28,919 nt of DNA from an uncultured Christensenellaceae bacterium (GTDB taxonomy: Bacteria; Bacillota; Clostridia; Christensenellales; UBA3700): contig CAJUOK010000002.1 of assembly GCA_910588015.1 (NCBI GenBank), positions 1-28,919 of the forward strand. Reading direction: 5' to 3'. The translations under genes and the position numbers were made by a program. Below, in pieces: positions 7,276-16,121 of the stretch (position 1 is the first letter of the stretch; every line of letters begins with the position of its first letter). The notes under the pieces were generated by a model. The model saw nothing but the letters and a program-made list of their open reading frames with translations. It was not told where the DNA came from and made no database searches.

Positions 7276-8883
7276 TTATTTGTTTTTATGCTCCAAAGAA
7301 GCCTTTACAAACTCACGGAATATTGCGTGCGCTCTGTTGGGACGAGACTTGAATTCGGGATGATACTGCACTGCGATAAAGAAATCGTTGGCAGGTACTT
7401 CGACAGCTTCGACAAGTCTGTCGTCAGGCGACGCGCCTGTAACGCGCAAACCGGCTTTTTCAAGTTCCGCTCTATATGCGTTGTTAAATTCGTATCTGTG
7501 ACGGTGTCTTTCTTGGATAAGATTTTCGCCGTAAGCTTTTTGCATAAGTGAGCCTTCGGCTATCTTGCAAGGATAAGCTCCCAATCTCATTGTGCCGCCT
7601 TTTGGAATATTGCCGTGCTGGTCGGGCATAAGGTCTATCACGCAATGCTCGCCTTGCGGTTCGAATTCGCTTGACGTTGCGTCCTTGTATCCAAGCACGT
7701 TGCGCGCATATTCTATTACGGCTATTTGCATTCCCAAACATATTCCGAAATAAGGTATGTTGTTTTCTCTTGCATACTTACAAGCGGCGATTTTACCCTC
7801 GACTCCTCTGTCTCCGAATCCTCCCGGAACCAGTATGCCGTCAACTCCCGCCAAGATTGTCTTGCAGCTCTCGTCGTCGGTGAGGTCTTCCGCCTCTATC
7901 CATTTAATATCAACAATACAGGAATTTTCGTATCCGCCGTGTCTCAAAGCCTCTGCGACAGAAAGATAAGCGTCGTGAAGCTTGACGTATTTTCCTACTA
8001 TAGCGATAGACACTTCGTCTTTTCTCGACTTGATTCTACCTATCATATCTATCCATTCTTGCATATCGGGTTTTGGCGTGTCCAATCTCAACTGACGGCA
8101 AACTACTTCGCTCAAGTTGCTGTCTTCTAGCATAAGAGGAGCTTCGTAAAGCACGTCGACCGTTAAATTTTCGACAACGCAGTCGGGCGCAACGTTGCAG
8201 AACAACGCGATTTTTTCAAGTACGCTCTTCTCCATCGGCTCGTCGCAACGGCAAACGATAATATCGGGATTGATACCCAAGCCCATAAGCTCCTTGACGG
8301 AGTGCTGTGTGGGTTTTGATTTTTGTTCGCCGCTTGATTTGATATAAGGCACCAATGTAACGTGAATAAACAGACAGTTGTCTCTGCCAACTTCGTGAGA
8401 TATCTGTCTTATCGCCTCAAGGAAAGGCTGACTTTCGATATCGCCTATCGTACCGCCGATTTCAGTCATAACCACGTCTGCGTTGGATTTTTTGCCTACG
8501 CTATAGACAAATTCTTTTATCTCATTGGTTATATGAGGGATAATTTGCACGGTTTTGCCGAGATAGTCGCCTCTGCGTTCTTTGTTGAGTACGTTCCAAT
8601 ATACCTTACCCGTGGTAAGATTGGAAAACTTGTTGAGCTCAATATCTATAAATCTCTCGTAGTGTCCCAAATCAAGGTCGGTTTCTGCGCCGTCCTCCGT
8701 AACGTAGACTTCGCCGTGCTCAAAGGGGTTCATAGTGCCCGGGTCAACGTTGACGTACGGGTCTAACTTTTGAGCCATAACCTTAAGTCCTCTGGATTTG
8801 AGCAATCTGCCGAGACACGCCATAGTGATGCCTTTGCCGAGTCCCGATACTACGCCTCCCGTCACGAATATATACTTTGTCAT
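7276..8883 (-). CDS. pyrG: CTP synthase
   Basis: PyrG makes CTP from UTP, ATP and glutamine (or ammonia), the last step of de novo pyrimidine nucleotide synthesis, in the cytosol. The 535-residue length is normal. The synthetase domain (1 to about 265) shows the ATP loop GGVVSGLGKGIT (9-20) and the CTP/UTP site DPYVNVDPGTMNPFEHGEV. The class I amidotransferase domain (about 290-535) has the nucleophile Cys382 in GICLGMQ and the His/Glu pair in QYHPEFKSRP. Its ATG overlaps the stop of the upstream carB-dapF gene in ATGA (8880-8883), so translation is probably coupled. It is the last gene of the glnA-like/ANTAR/car operon and ends at the terminator 7217-7252. No separate promoter is evident. 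Confidence 0.98.
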   Translation of the reverse strand: MTKYIFVTGGVVSGLGKGITMACLGRLLKSRGLKVMAQKLDPYVNVDPGTMNPFEHGEVYVTEDGAETDLDLGHYERFIDIELNKFSNLTTGKVYWNVLNKERRGDYLGKTVQIIPHITNEIKEFVYSVGKKSNADVVMTEIGGTIGDIESQPFLEAIRQISHEVGRDNCLFIHVTLVPYIKSSGEQKSKPTQHSVKELMGLGINPDIIVCRCDEPMEKSVLEKIALFCNVAPDCVVENLTVDVLYEAPLMLEDSNLSEVVCRQLRLDTPKPDMQEWIDMIGRIKSRKDEVSIAIVGKYVKLHDAYLSVAEALRHGGYENSCIVDIKWIEAEDLTDDESCKTILAGVDGILVPGGFGDRGVEGKIAACKYARENNIPYFGICLGMQIAVIEYARNVLGYKDATSSEFEPQGEHCVIDLMPDQHGNIPKGGTMRLGAYPCKIAEGSLMQKAYGENLIQERHRHRYEFNNAYRAELEKAGLRVTGASPDDRLVEAVEVPANDFFIAVQYHPEFKSRPNRAHAIFREFVKASLEHKNK

Positions 8884-11800
8884 ACTTCCACCTCTCCGTC
8901 GTATACTTTTACAGCGCCGCCCGTCATATAGACAGCTTCGTCGGTATATTTTACCGTAAGGTCGCCGCCGAGCAACTTGACGCTGATTTCTTCTCCTTTA
9001 TTGCAATATCCGTTGAGCACTGCCGCCACTGCCACTGCGCAAGCGCCTGTGCCGCAAGACCAAGTCTCGCCGCTGCCTCTCTCCCAAACTCTCATCTTGA
9101 GCGTGCGTTTGTCAATTACTTTGACGAACTCCACGTTGACTCCCTCGGGGAACAACGGACTTTCTTCAAACGCCTTGCCAATCTGTCCGATATTGAGATT
9201 TTCCACGTTCTTGACGAATACCACGCAATGCGGATTGCCCATAGATACGCAGGTGACGTCATAATCTTTGCCGCCTATCTTGCAAGTCCTTGCTACCACG
9301 CTTTCGCCGTCAAGCTTAACGGGCAGACTTGCGGGATTGAGCTGCACTTTGCCCATATCCACAGTGATAAGCTTTGCAACGCCGTTTTGAGTGTGTATAT
9401 CGATATTCTTTATGCCGCTCAACGTCTCTATACTCATCTGCTTTTTGTTGACGATAGAATTGTCATAGCAATACTTTGCCACGCAACGTATGCCGTTGCC
9501 GCACATCTTACCTTCGCTGCCGTCGGCGTTGAACATTCTCATTTTTACGTCTGCGACGTCGCTGTCGCATATCAATATAATACCGTCGGCGCCGACTCCG
9601 AAATGTCTGTCCGAAAGTCTTACAGCCAAGCCTTCGGGATTGACAATCGGATTGCCTATACAGTTAAAATATATATAGTCGTTGCCCGTGCCCTGCATCT
9701 TGGTAAATTTGCGAACGCTTCTGCCTTCTCTCAATTTGTTAATGTCGATAAGCTCCGTATTGAACTGAGAATATCTGCTCATAAGCGAATTTACTACCGC
9801 ATTTGCAGTGTCGATTGACGTCAAACACGGAATAGCTCTCTCGACTGCCTTTCTTCTTATCTTGACGCTGTCTCTCGTCGGCAGTTTGCCTTTTGACGAA
9901 GTGGAAATTATATAATCAATCTTACCCGACTCTATAAGCGTAAGCGTATTGTCCTTGGAATTTTGGTGAATCTTGTTGACCTCGATAACTTCCAATCCCA
10001 TATTACGCAATACTTCAGCCGTGCCGCCGGTAGCATAAAGCGTATATCCGAGTTCTTCGAATTTTTGACCTATCTCGCCTATCTCGTCTTTGTCTTGATT
10101 GCGGACGGATATAAATATGCCGCCCTTTTTCTTCATCTTGTAATTTGCCGCGACAAGTCCTTTATAAAGCGCTTCTTCGAGTGTGGTGGCTATACCGAGC
10201 ACTTCGCCCGTAGATTTCATTTCCGGTCCGAGCTGAGTGTCTACGTTGGTGAGTTTCTCGAATGAGAAGACGGGAACTTTGACCGCAACGTAAGGAGAAT
10301 TGGGATAAATACCTGTGCCGAAGCCCATATCTGCAAGCTTTTCGCCAAGTATCGCTCTCGTCGCCAAATCAACCATTGGAACGCCCGTCACCTTGCTTAT
10401 ATAAGGTATCGTACGCGAGCTTCTCGGATTGACCTCTATAACGTAAAGCTCGTTGTTATATATAAGATATTGAATATTGACGAGACCTACCGTATGCAGA
10501 TTCACAGCCAACTGCTTGGAACATTCTTCAATTCTTGCAAGCATTTCGTCGCCGATATTCCAAGAAGGATAAACGGCTATGGAATCGCCCGAGTGGATAC
10601 CCGTTCTTTCGACGTGCTGCATAACGCCGGGAATCAATATATCTTCGCCGTCGCAAATTGCGTCGACTTCTATCTCTATACCCATTAGATATTTATCTAT
10701 CAGCACGGGATTTTCTATCTTTTGCGAAAGTATTACGTCCATATATTCGATGACGTCGGCGTCGGAATGACATACCGTCATATTCTGACCGCCCAAAACG
10801 TAGGACGGACGCAACAACGTGGGATAACCAATTTCATTGGCAACTTTGAGCGCCTCTTCTTTGGTCATTATAGTGAAGCCCTGCGGACGCTTGATATTGA
10901 GTCTTTCCAGCAGCTCATCGAACTTTTCTCTGTCTTCAGCCATATCGATGTATTCGGCTTGCGTACCCAAAATCTTTATGTTTTGCTCCTTGAGCATCTT
11001 GGTGAGTTTGATTGCCGTCTGTCCGCCGAACGCTACAACCACGCCGTAAGGCTGTTCGGTTTTTATAATGGACATAACGTCTTCGTTGGTGAGCGGTTCA
11101 AAATACAGTCTGTCTGCAGTGTCGAAGTCCGTCGATACCGTCTCGGGGTTGTTGTTGACAATAACCACTTCGTATCCCTTGCTCTTCAACGCCCATACGC
11201 AGTGAACGGAAGCATAGTCGAATTCGATACCCTGTCCGATACGAATTGGTCCGGAGCCGAATACGATAACCTTTTTCTTGTCGCTCTTTTTGTTGTCGAT
11301 AAACTCTCTAGCCTCGTTCTCGTCGTCAAACGTCGAATAGAAATACGGCGTCATTGCGGCAAACTCCGCCGCGCAAGTGTCTACCATTTTGTAAGACGCA
11401 TATCTTACGTTCTTAATCTTCTGTCCCGAAAACTCTTCTATAGTGCTGTCCAAAAAGCCCATTTTCTTGGCTTTGAGATAAAGCTCGTCCGTGAGCTTTT
11501 GGCTCTTGAGCTCGTTTTGCATAGCAATGAGTTTGAGAAGTTTGTATAAAAACCATCTGTCTATTTTTGTTATATCGAATATCTCGTCTACGCTTACTCC
11601 TCTCTTCAAAGCTTCGTATATTACAAAAATTCTTTCGTCGTCTACGTCGTAAAGTTTTTCTCTAAGCCTTTCGTTGGAGAATTTTTCAAACTTCTTGTCG
11701 TTGAGCGTATTGTGAGATATTTCAGCTCCTCTGACGGCTTTCATAATCGCCTGTTCGAATGTCACGCCTATTGCCATAACTTCGCCAGTGGCTTTCATCT

Positions 11801-12923
11801 GCGTGCCCAATTTGCGGCTTGCATAGAAGAATTTGTCAAACGGCCATTTGGGGAACTTAACCACAACGTAGTCTATTGACGGCTCGAAACAGGCAAACGT
11901 GTTGCCGGTCACCGCGTTTTGTATCTCGTCAAGCGTATAACCTATCGCGATTTTTGTCGCAACTTTTGCTATCGGATAGCCCGTGGCTTTCGACGCCAAA
12001 GCAGAGCTTCTGCTTACGCGGGGATTTACTTCTATTACCGCATATTCAAAAGACGAAGGGTCAAGCGCGAACTGACAGTTGCAACCGCCTTCGACTTTGA
12101 GGGCTTCAACTATCTTCAAAGCCGCGCTGCGAAGCATTTGATATTCTTTGTCGGCAAGAGTGACGGCAGGCGCGATAACCACGCTGTCGCCTGTATGTAC
12201 GCCGACCGGGTCGAAGTTTTCCATACTGCACACCGTAATGGCGTTGCCTTTGCTGTCTCTGATAACTTCGAACTCTATCTCCTTCCAACCGCTTATGCAC
12301 TTCTCAACAAGAATCTGATGTATGGGAGAAGTACGCAAACCGTTTTCTGCTATTTCCAAAAATTCGTCTTGAGTATAAGCGATTCCGCCGCCGCTTCCGC
12401 CAAGCGTAAAGGCAGGTCTGATAATCACAGGCAGACCTATTTCTTCGGCGACTCTGACTGCGTTTTCTATATCGTTGACGACTTCCGACGGAATAGTCGG
12501 CTCGTTTATCTCCGCAAGCGTGTCCTTAAACATCTGTCTGTCTTCGGCTTTGTCTATCGTATCCACTCTTGCGCCAAGCAGCGTTACGCCCATTTTTTCG
12601 AGGAAGCCCTCTTTGGCAAGCTGCATACTCAACGTCAAGCCCGTCTGTCCTCCGAGAGTCGAAAGAAGCGAATCGGGTCTTTCTTTTTCTATTATTCTTT
12701 TGACGGTGGTCAACGTCAACGGCTCGATATAAATTCTGTCTGCGATTGCGTTGTCTGTCATTATAGTTGCGGGATTGGAATTGACCAGCACGACTTCGAG
12801 TCCGGCTTCTTTCAAAGCGCGGCAAGCCTGCGTGCCCGCATAGTCGAATTCGGCAGCCTGTCCGATTACGATAGGTCCGGAACCTATCACCATTACTTTT
12901 TGCAATTTACTGTTGAGTGGCAT
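8880..12923 (-). CDS. carB: Carbamoyl-phosphate synthase large subunit fused to diaminopimelate epimerase (CarB-DapF)
   Basis: One uninterrupted 1347-codon frame encodes two complete enzymes. Residues 1 to about 1070 are CarB: two ATP-grasp halves (SGPIVIGQAAEFDYAG near the N-terminus; SGPIRIGQGIEFDYAS starting the second half) and a C-terminal MGS-like regulatory domain (LYATGGTAEVL). CarB makes carbamoyl phosphate for pyrimidines and arginine using ammonia from CarA. Residues about 1071-1347 (277 residues, the normal DapF size) are diaminopimelate epimerase: FTKMQGTGND, catalytic Cys in MCGNGIRC (about 1141) and in SCGTGACA (about 1290). DapF converts LL- to meso-diaminopimelate for lysine and peptidoglycan. 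The join (about 9713) has almost no linker, and the usual DapF start Met is replaced by VR-KFTKM. No internal ribosome site with a start was found. The carA stop overlaps its ATG (TAATG), and its TGA overlaps the pyrG ATG. Confidence 0.95.
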   Translation of the reverse strand: MPLNSKLQKVMVIGSGPIVIGQAAEFDYAGTQACRALKEAGLEVVLVNSNPATIMTDNAIADRIYIEPLTLTTVKRIIEKERPDSLLSTLGGQTGLTLSMQLAKEGFLEKMGVTLLGARVDTIDKAEDRQMFKDTLAEINEPTIPSEVVNDIENAVRVAEEIGLPVIIRPAFTLGGSGGGIAYTQDEFLEIAENGLRTSPIHQILVEKCISGWKEIEFEVIRDSKGNAITVCSMENFDPVGVHTGDSVVIAPAVTLADKEYQMLRSAALKIVEALKVEGGCNCQFALDPSSFEYAVIEVNPRVSRSSALASKATGYPIAKVATKIAIGYTLDEIQNAVTGNTFACFEPSIDYVVVKFPKWPFDKFFYASRKLGTQMKATGEVMAIGVTFEQAIMKAVRGAEISHNTLNDKKFEKFSNERLREKLYDVDDERIFVIYEALKRGVSVDEIFDITKIDRWFLYKLLKLIAMQNELKSQKLTDELYLKAKKMGFLDSTIEEFSGQKIKNVRYASYKMVDTCAAEFAAMTPYFYSTFDDENEAREFIDNKKSDKKKVIVFGSGPIRIGQGIEFDYASVHCVWALKSKGYEVVIVNNNPETVSTDFDTADRLYFEPLTNEDVMSIIKTEQPYGVVVAFGGQTAIKLTKMLKEQNIKILGTQAEYIDMAEDREKFDELLERLNIKRPQGFTIMTKEEALKVANEIGYPTLLRPSYVLGGQNMTVCHSDADVIEYMDVILSQKIENPVLIDKYLMGIEIEVDAICDGEDILIPGVMQHVERTGIHSGDSIAVYPSWNIGDEMLARIEECSKQLAVNLHTVGLVNIQYLIYNNELYVIEVNPRSSRTIPYISKVTGVPMVDLATRAILGEKLADMGFGTGIYPNSPYVAVKVPVFSFEKLTNVDTQLGPEMKSTGEVLGIATTLEEALYKGLVAANYKMKKKGGIFISVRNQDKDEIGEIGQKFEELGYTLYATGGTAEVLRNMGLEVIEVNKIHQNSKDNTLTLIESGKIDYIISTSSKGKLPTRDSVKIRRKAVERAIPCLTSIDTANAVVNSLMSRYSQFNTELIDINKLREGRSVRKFTKMQGTGNDYIYFNCIGNPIVNPEGLAVRLSDRHFGVGADGIILICDSDVADVKMRMFNADGSEGKMCGNGIRCVAKYCYDNSIVNKKQMSIETLSGIKNIDIHTQNGVAKLITVDMGKVQLNPASLPVKLDGESVVARTCKIGGKDYDVTCVSMGNPHCVVFVKNVENLNIGQIGKAFEESPLFPEGVNVEFVKVIDKRTLKMRVWERGSGETWSCGTGACAVAVAAVLNGYCNKGEEISVKLLGGDLTVKYTDEAVYMTGGAVKVYDGEVEV

Positions 12924-14002
12924 TACTTTCTTCCCTCCATATTCTCCATAAATCTGTCAAACAAATATCCCGTGTCGAGCGGTCCCGCGCAAGCTTCCGG
13001 ATGGAACTGTACGGAAAATACTTTTGAGTTTTTATAATTTATTCCTTCGCAAGTGCCGTCGTTGACGTTGACGAAAGTAACTTCGGCATTGTCGGGCACG
13101 GTCGCATTGTCGACCGCATAGCCGTGATTTTGCGTAGAGACATAGACTCTTCCGGTCGCCAAATCCTTAACGGGCTGATTGCCGCCTCTGTGTCCGTATT
13201 TGAGCTTATAGGTCTTGGCTCCCTGCGAAAGCGCAAGCAACTGATGACCTATGCATATGCCGAACATAGGAATTTTGCTGTCGACGAGTTTTTTTATCTG
13301 CTCTATTTCGTATACGTTTTCTTGAGGATTGCCCGGTCCGTTGGAGAGCATAATACCGTCGGGCTTGAATTTTATTATCTCTTCCGCCGAAGTATCGTGC
13401 GGGAATACTGTCACTTCGCAACCTCTTCTTGCCAACTTCTCTATGATGTTTCTCTTGATACCGTAGTCAAGAAGAGCAACTTTCTTGGTAGGCTTGTCAA
13501 CTTGACAAACGGCTCTTTTTTGTTTGCAAGACACGCTTTTGACCGCGTCTTTGATAATATATTCGTCAAGTTCTTTCTTCTTCGACGCGTCGAGCGCGGG
13601 TCGGTCGGTGATTATGCCGTTCATAACGCCGCTTTCTCTGACTATCTTCGTAAGCTCTCTGGTGTCGATTCCGCAAATGCCGATAACGCCCAGTTTTTTG
13701 AGCATATCGTCGAGTTTGCCTTGCGAACGAAAATTGGAAGGAGTATCGCAGATGTCTCTGACGATATAACCTTTTACAAAACTGCTCGGGGATTCAAAAT
13801 CCTCTTCGATGACGCCGTAATTTCCTATCAACGGAAAAGTCTGACATACTATCTGACCGTAGTAACTCGGGTCGGTCAGCGTCTCGAGATATCCCGTCAT
13901 TGCAGTGGTAAAGACTACTTCGCCGACAACTTCGCCCTCGGCGCCTATCGACTCTCCTTCAAAGACCTTACCGTTTTCAAGAATAAGATAAATTTTCTTC
14001 AT
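12923..14002 (-). CDS. carA: Carbamoyl-phosphate synthase small (glutaminase) subunit
   Basis: CarA hydrolyses glutamine and channels ammonia to CarB. The 359-residue length is typical. The N-terminal CarA-specific domain has VFTTAMTGYLETLTDPSYYGQ; the class I amidotransferase domain has SNGPGNP (220-226), nucleophile Cys250 in FGICIGHQ, and the FHPEA histidine near the end. I chose ATG 14002 with AGAGG about 7 nt upstream, 14 bp after the ANTAR gene stop; a TTG six codons earlier overlaps the ANTAR stop and lacks a ribosome site. The stop shares one base with the carB start (TAATG), favouring 1:1 synthesis. No PyrR-type attenuator is visible before the gene; control is likely from the glnA-like promoter at 15942-15970. 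Confidence 0.97.
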   Translation of the reverse strand: MKKIYLILENGKVFEGESIGAEGEVVGEVVFTTAMTGYLETLTDPSYYGQIVCQTFPLIGNYGVIEEDFESPSSFVKGYIVRDICDTPSNFRSQGKLDDMLKKLGVIGICGIDTRELTKIVRESGVMNGIITDRPALDASKKKELDEYIIKDAVKSVSCKQKRAVCQVDKPTKKVALLDYGIKRNIIEKLARRGCEVTVFPHDTSAEEIIKFKPDGIMLSNGPGNPQENVYEIEQIKKLVDSKIPMFGICIGHQLLALSQGAKTYKLKYGHRGGNQPVKDLATGRVYVSTQNHGYAVDNATVPDNAEVTFVNVNDGTCEGINYKNSKVFSVQFHPEACAGPLDTGYLFDRFMENMEGRK

Positions 14003-14016
14003 TTTAGCCTCTTTTC

Positions 14017-14583
14017 TCAATCGTATTGTTTTAATGATATAATTTTTTCAGCTATTTGTTTTTTGGATACTCGCATATCCATAGCGTTGCTTTCTATATA
14101 TTTGTGCGCTTCTTCCTCGCTCATACCTTCGGAAATCAGCAGGCATTTTGCCCTATCGACCAATTTGAGTTCTTCAAGCTTGTCTTGCAATCTGCGATTG
14201 CTTCTGATTATCGAACTTATCCTATTGTGATTGGCGTGCAGCGCTTTGAGCGTCTTAAACATTCCTTCCGACGAAACGGGCTTTGACATAACGACCACGC
14301 CGTAGTCCTCGACCTTATTTTCTACCGCCTCGCTTACGTCGGCTCGCGCTAATAAAAGCACGCTCATCGTGGTATTTTCCACAGCATATATCGCAAGCTC
14401 GTATCCGAATTCGTCCACAAGAGGGGCATTGATAATCATAAGAGCGTATTCTCTTTCCACAATCAAACGTCTTGCCTCTATACAGGAATGCGCCTGTTCG
14501 ACCTGCGAAAATCCAACCTCGGTCAACATTGCCGAGAACTTGGTTTTATATTCCGCTGTCGACACTATCAACGCTTTAGACAT
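14017..14583 (-). CDS. ANTAR-domain regulator with pseudo-receiver (AmiR/NasR type)
   Basis: The 188-residue protein has a CheY-like N-terminal domain (1 to about 118) and a C-terminal ANTAR RNA-binding domain (about 132-184: LQDKLEELKLVDRAKCLLISEG, then SEEEAHKYIES and VSKKQIAEKII). ANTAR proteins bind paired RNA hairpins and prevent transcription termination in leaders. At the usual phospho-acceptor position the sequence reads IINAPL, so Asn52 replaces Asp, while Lys101 is kept; activity is therefore probably not switched by ordinary phosphorylation. It starts 16 bp after the glnA-like gene with GTGGAG 9 nt upstream. ANTAR regulators next to glutamine synthetase genes are common in Clostridia and are thought to control nitrogen genes. 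Possible targets here are its own operon leader and the glnN leader terminator at 24558-24600. Confidence 0.88.
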   Translation of the reverse strand: MSKALIVSTAEYKTKFSAMLTEVGFSQVEQAHSCIEARRLIVEREYALMIINAPLVDEFGYELAIYAVENTTMSVLLLARADVSEAVENKVEDYGVVVMSKPVSSEGMFKTLKALHANHNRISSIIRSNRRLQDKLEELKLVDRAKCLLISEGMSEEEAHKYIESNAMDMRVSKKQIAEKIISLKQYD

Positions 14584-14599
14584 TCAGCCGCTCCACTCT

Positions 14600-15901
14600 C
14601 TATATCTTGTTGAAATAAAGTCTTCTGACAAATTCGTCTTTGTCTTTAGAGAGCGAATAATTCTCGTATTCAGACCTCTTGTATTCAAAGAATTTGCTCA
14701 AAGTCTTACTCGGCACATATCTCGATATAAAATCGCTGTTTTCTGCCGCGATTATCGCGCTCATCAAATCTTCTGGCAAACTTTCCTCTTGACAAAGGCT
14801 GTCCATATCCGTCTCTCTGCCCAACTTCAATCCTTTTTCAATACCTTCAGCCCCTGCAAAAAGCAACAGCGCATAGGCTATATAAGGATTGCACGAAGGG
14901 TCCGCCGAACGAAGCTGCATTTTGGCAAGCCCGTCTCGCTTTATCCTAATAAGCTGTCTGCCGTTGAGATACGACCAAGCAATCTTGTTATACGCCTCTA
15001 TGTCCTCGTTGTTTTCCAATCTTTCGTAAGAATTTATCGTGGGATTGAGAAATACAGCCATCTCTTTTGCTCTTGCAAGTATCCCCGCAACAAAGCTCTC
15101 CGCTTCTTTTGAATTTGACAAATGCGTCGGAGCAAACAAATTGTCACCGGCTTTTATCAGTGACAAATTAATATGCAGACCGCTGCCGATTTCATTCTTG
15201 AGAGGTTTTGGCATAAAAGACGCGTGTAGTCCGTTCATATTCGCCACGGCTTTGACAACCGTTTTGAAAGTCAAAAGGTCGTCCGCCGCCATAAGCGCGT
15301 CGTTGACTTTAAAACAAATCTCGTTTTGCCCCGGACCTCTTTCGTGGTGAGAACTTATCGGCTTGATACCCATTCTCTCAAGCGTCAGGCAAATATCTCT
15401 TCTGACATTCTCGCCCTTGTCAAAAGGGGCAACGTCAAGATATCCCGCTTGGTCCTGCGGCTCTGCCGTAGGAGCGCCGTCGGAATCTCTTTTGAAAAGA
15501 TAAAATTCGCAGTCGCTGCCGATAAGACAAGACAGCCCCATTTGAGCAAGCTTTGTCTGCGCCGCCGCCAAAAGACCTCTGCCGTCGCCGTCGAAATCTC
15601 TGCCGTCAGTGCGCCTTATCTTACAAAAAAACCTCACTACGCTTCCGTGTTGGGGTCTCCAAGGCAACAGTTGAATAGTTGAGGCGTCGGGATAAAGCAA
15701 CAAATCGCTTTCTGCCGGGTCTACGAATCCGCCGATTGAATACGCTTCAAAGGAGATGCCTTTTTCAAAAGCGTTTTGCAATTCGTCGGCTATTATCGAT
15801 ATATTCTTGATATTTCCGAAAGAGTCGCAAAACGTAAGTTTAACAAATTTGACGTCGTTATCTTTTACAAAATCCAAAACTTCCTTAACCGTCTGACTCA
15901 T
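14600..15901 (-). CDS. Glutamine synthetase (type I)-like protein with altered active-site residues
   Basis: The 433-residue protein aligns along its length with short GSI-alpha enzymes: SDLLLYPD (65-72), HHERGPGQNE (185-194), HASFMPKP (226-233), GSGLHINLSL (239-248), NSYERL (290-295) and DPSCNPY (334-340). GSI enzymes make glutamine from glutamate, ammonia and ATP. By eye, several catalytic positions differ from the canonical residues: GPEPEF reads GSDCEF (Asp130), the ExR metal/substrate motif reads QLR (Gln329), and FDGSS reads FEAYS (Glu52). Glu132, Glu187, Glu194, His243 and Glu302 are retained. There is no adenylylation loop. Start ATG 15901 has AGAGGTG upstream; the frame is open earlier but crosses the promoter. 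It leads the five-gene operon. It may be a diverged glutamine synthetase, a sensor, or a gamma-glutamyl ligase; glnN at 24638 looks like the canonical enzyme. Confidence 0.85.
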   Translation of the reverse strand: MSQTVKEVLDFVKDNDVKFVKLTFCDSFGNIKNISIIADELQNAFEKGISFEAYSIGGFVDPAESDLLLYPDASTIQLLPWRPQHGSVVRFFCKIRRTDGRDFDGDGRGLLAAAQTKLAQMGLSCLIGSDCEFYLFKRDSDGAPTAEPQDQAGYLDVAPFDKGENVRRDICLTLERMGIKPISSHHERGPGQNEICFKVNDALMAADDLLTFKTVVKAVANMNGLHASFMPKPLKNEIGSGLHINLSLIKAGDNLFAPTHLSNSKEAESFVAGILARAKEMAVFLNPTINSYERLENNEDIEAYNKIAWSYLNGRQLIRIKRDGLAKMQLRSADPSCNPYIAYALLLFAGAEGIEKGLKLGRETDMDSLCQEESLPEDLMSAIIAAENSDFISRYVPSKTLSKFFEYKRSEYENYSLSKDKDEFVRRLYFNKI

Positions 15902-15910
15902 AAACACCTC

Positions 15911-15931
15911 TTTCGGCTCTCTCTTTCCGAA
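15911..15931 (-). promoter_or_regulatory. Short leader hairpin before the glnA-like gene
   Basis: On the minus strand TTCGG pairs with CCGAA around an A/G-rich 8-nt loop (AAAGAGAG), between the promoter and the ribosome site. It could be half of an ANTAR recognition structure, but only one hairpin is seen and the loop is not the standard six bases. Confidence 0.3.
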
Positions 15932-15941
15932 TATTTTTATA

Positions 15942-15970
15942 ATTATAGCACACTGATTTACAAATATCAA
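15942..15970 (-). promoter_or_regulatory. Promoter of the glnA-like/ANTAR/carAB-dapF/pyrG operon
   Basis: Minus strand TTGATA (15965-15970), 17-bp spacer, TATAAT (15942-15947), giving a leader of about 35 nt. It is the only good promoter found ahead of the 8.6-kb gene string. Confidence 0.82.
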
Positions 15971-16070
15971 GTTTTGTAAATAACATAATATATAAAATAT
16001 TTAAATAATCGACAGTAATTTCAAGTATAACCAAGCGTCAAAAATTCCTGCATTTGACTTTTTCCAATAA

Positions 16071-16106
16071 AACAACAAGACAGGACTGTTGCCCTGCCTT
16101 GTCTTC
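16071..16106 (-). terminator. Terminator of the LRR lipoprotein gene
   Basis: Minus strand stem GACAAGGCAGG / CCTGTCTTGTT (about 11 bp with one G-U), 8-nt loop, followed by GTTTTATT. It begins about 15 nt after the stop at 16122. Confidence 0.82.
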
Positions 16107-16121
16107 TCTGACTAAATTTTT

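Noticed and set aside
9674..9720. Possible separate start for DapF inside the carB-dapF frame
   Set aside because: AGAAGG occurs upstream but no ATG/GTG/TTG follows at suitable distance; the ATG at 9698 would drop the FTK residues and has no ribosome site.
11919..13037. Plus-strand frame of 372 codons opposite carB and carA
   Set aside because: Shadow of conserved coding sequence on the other strand; no start signal and no family resemblance.
13039..14230. Plus-strand frames opposite carA and the ANTAR gene
   Set aside because: Antisense shadows of conserved genes.
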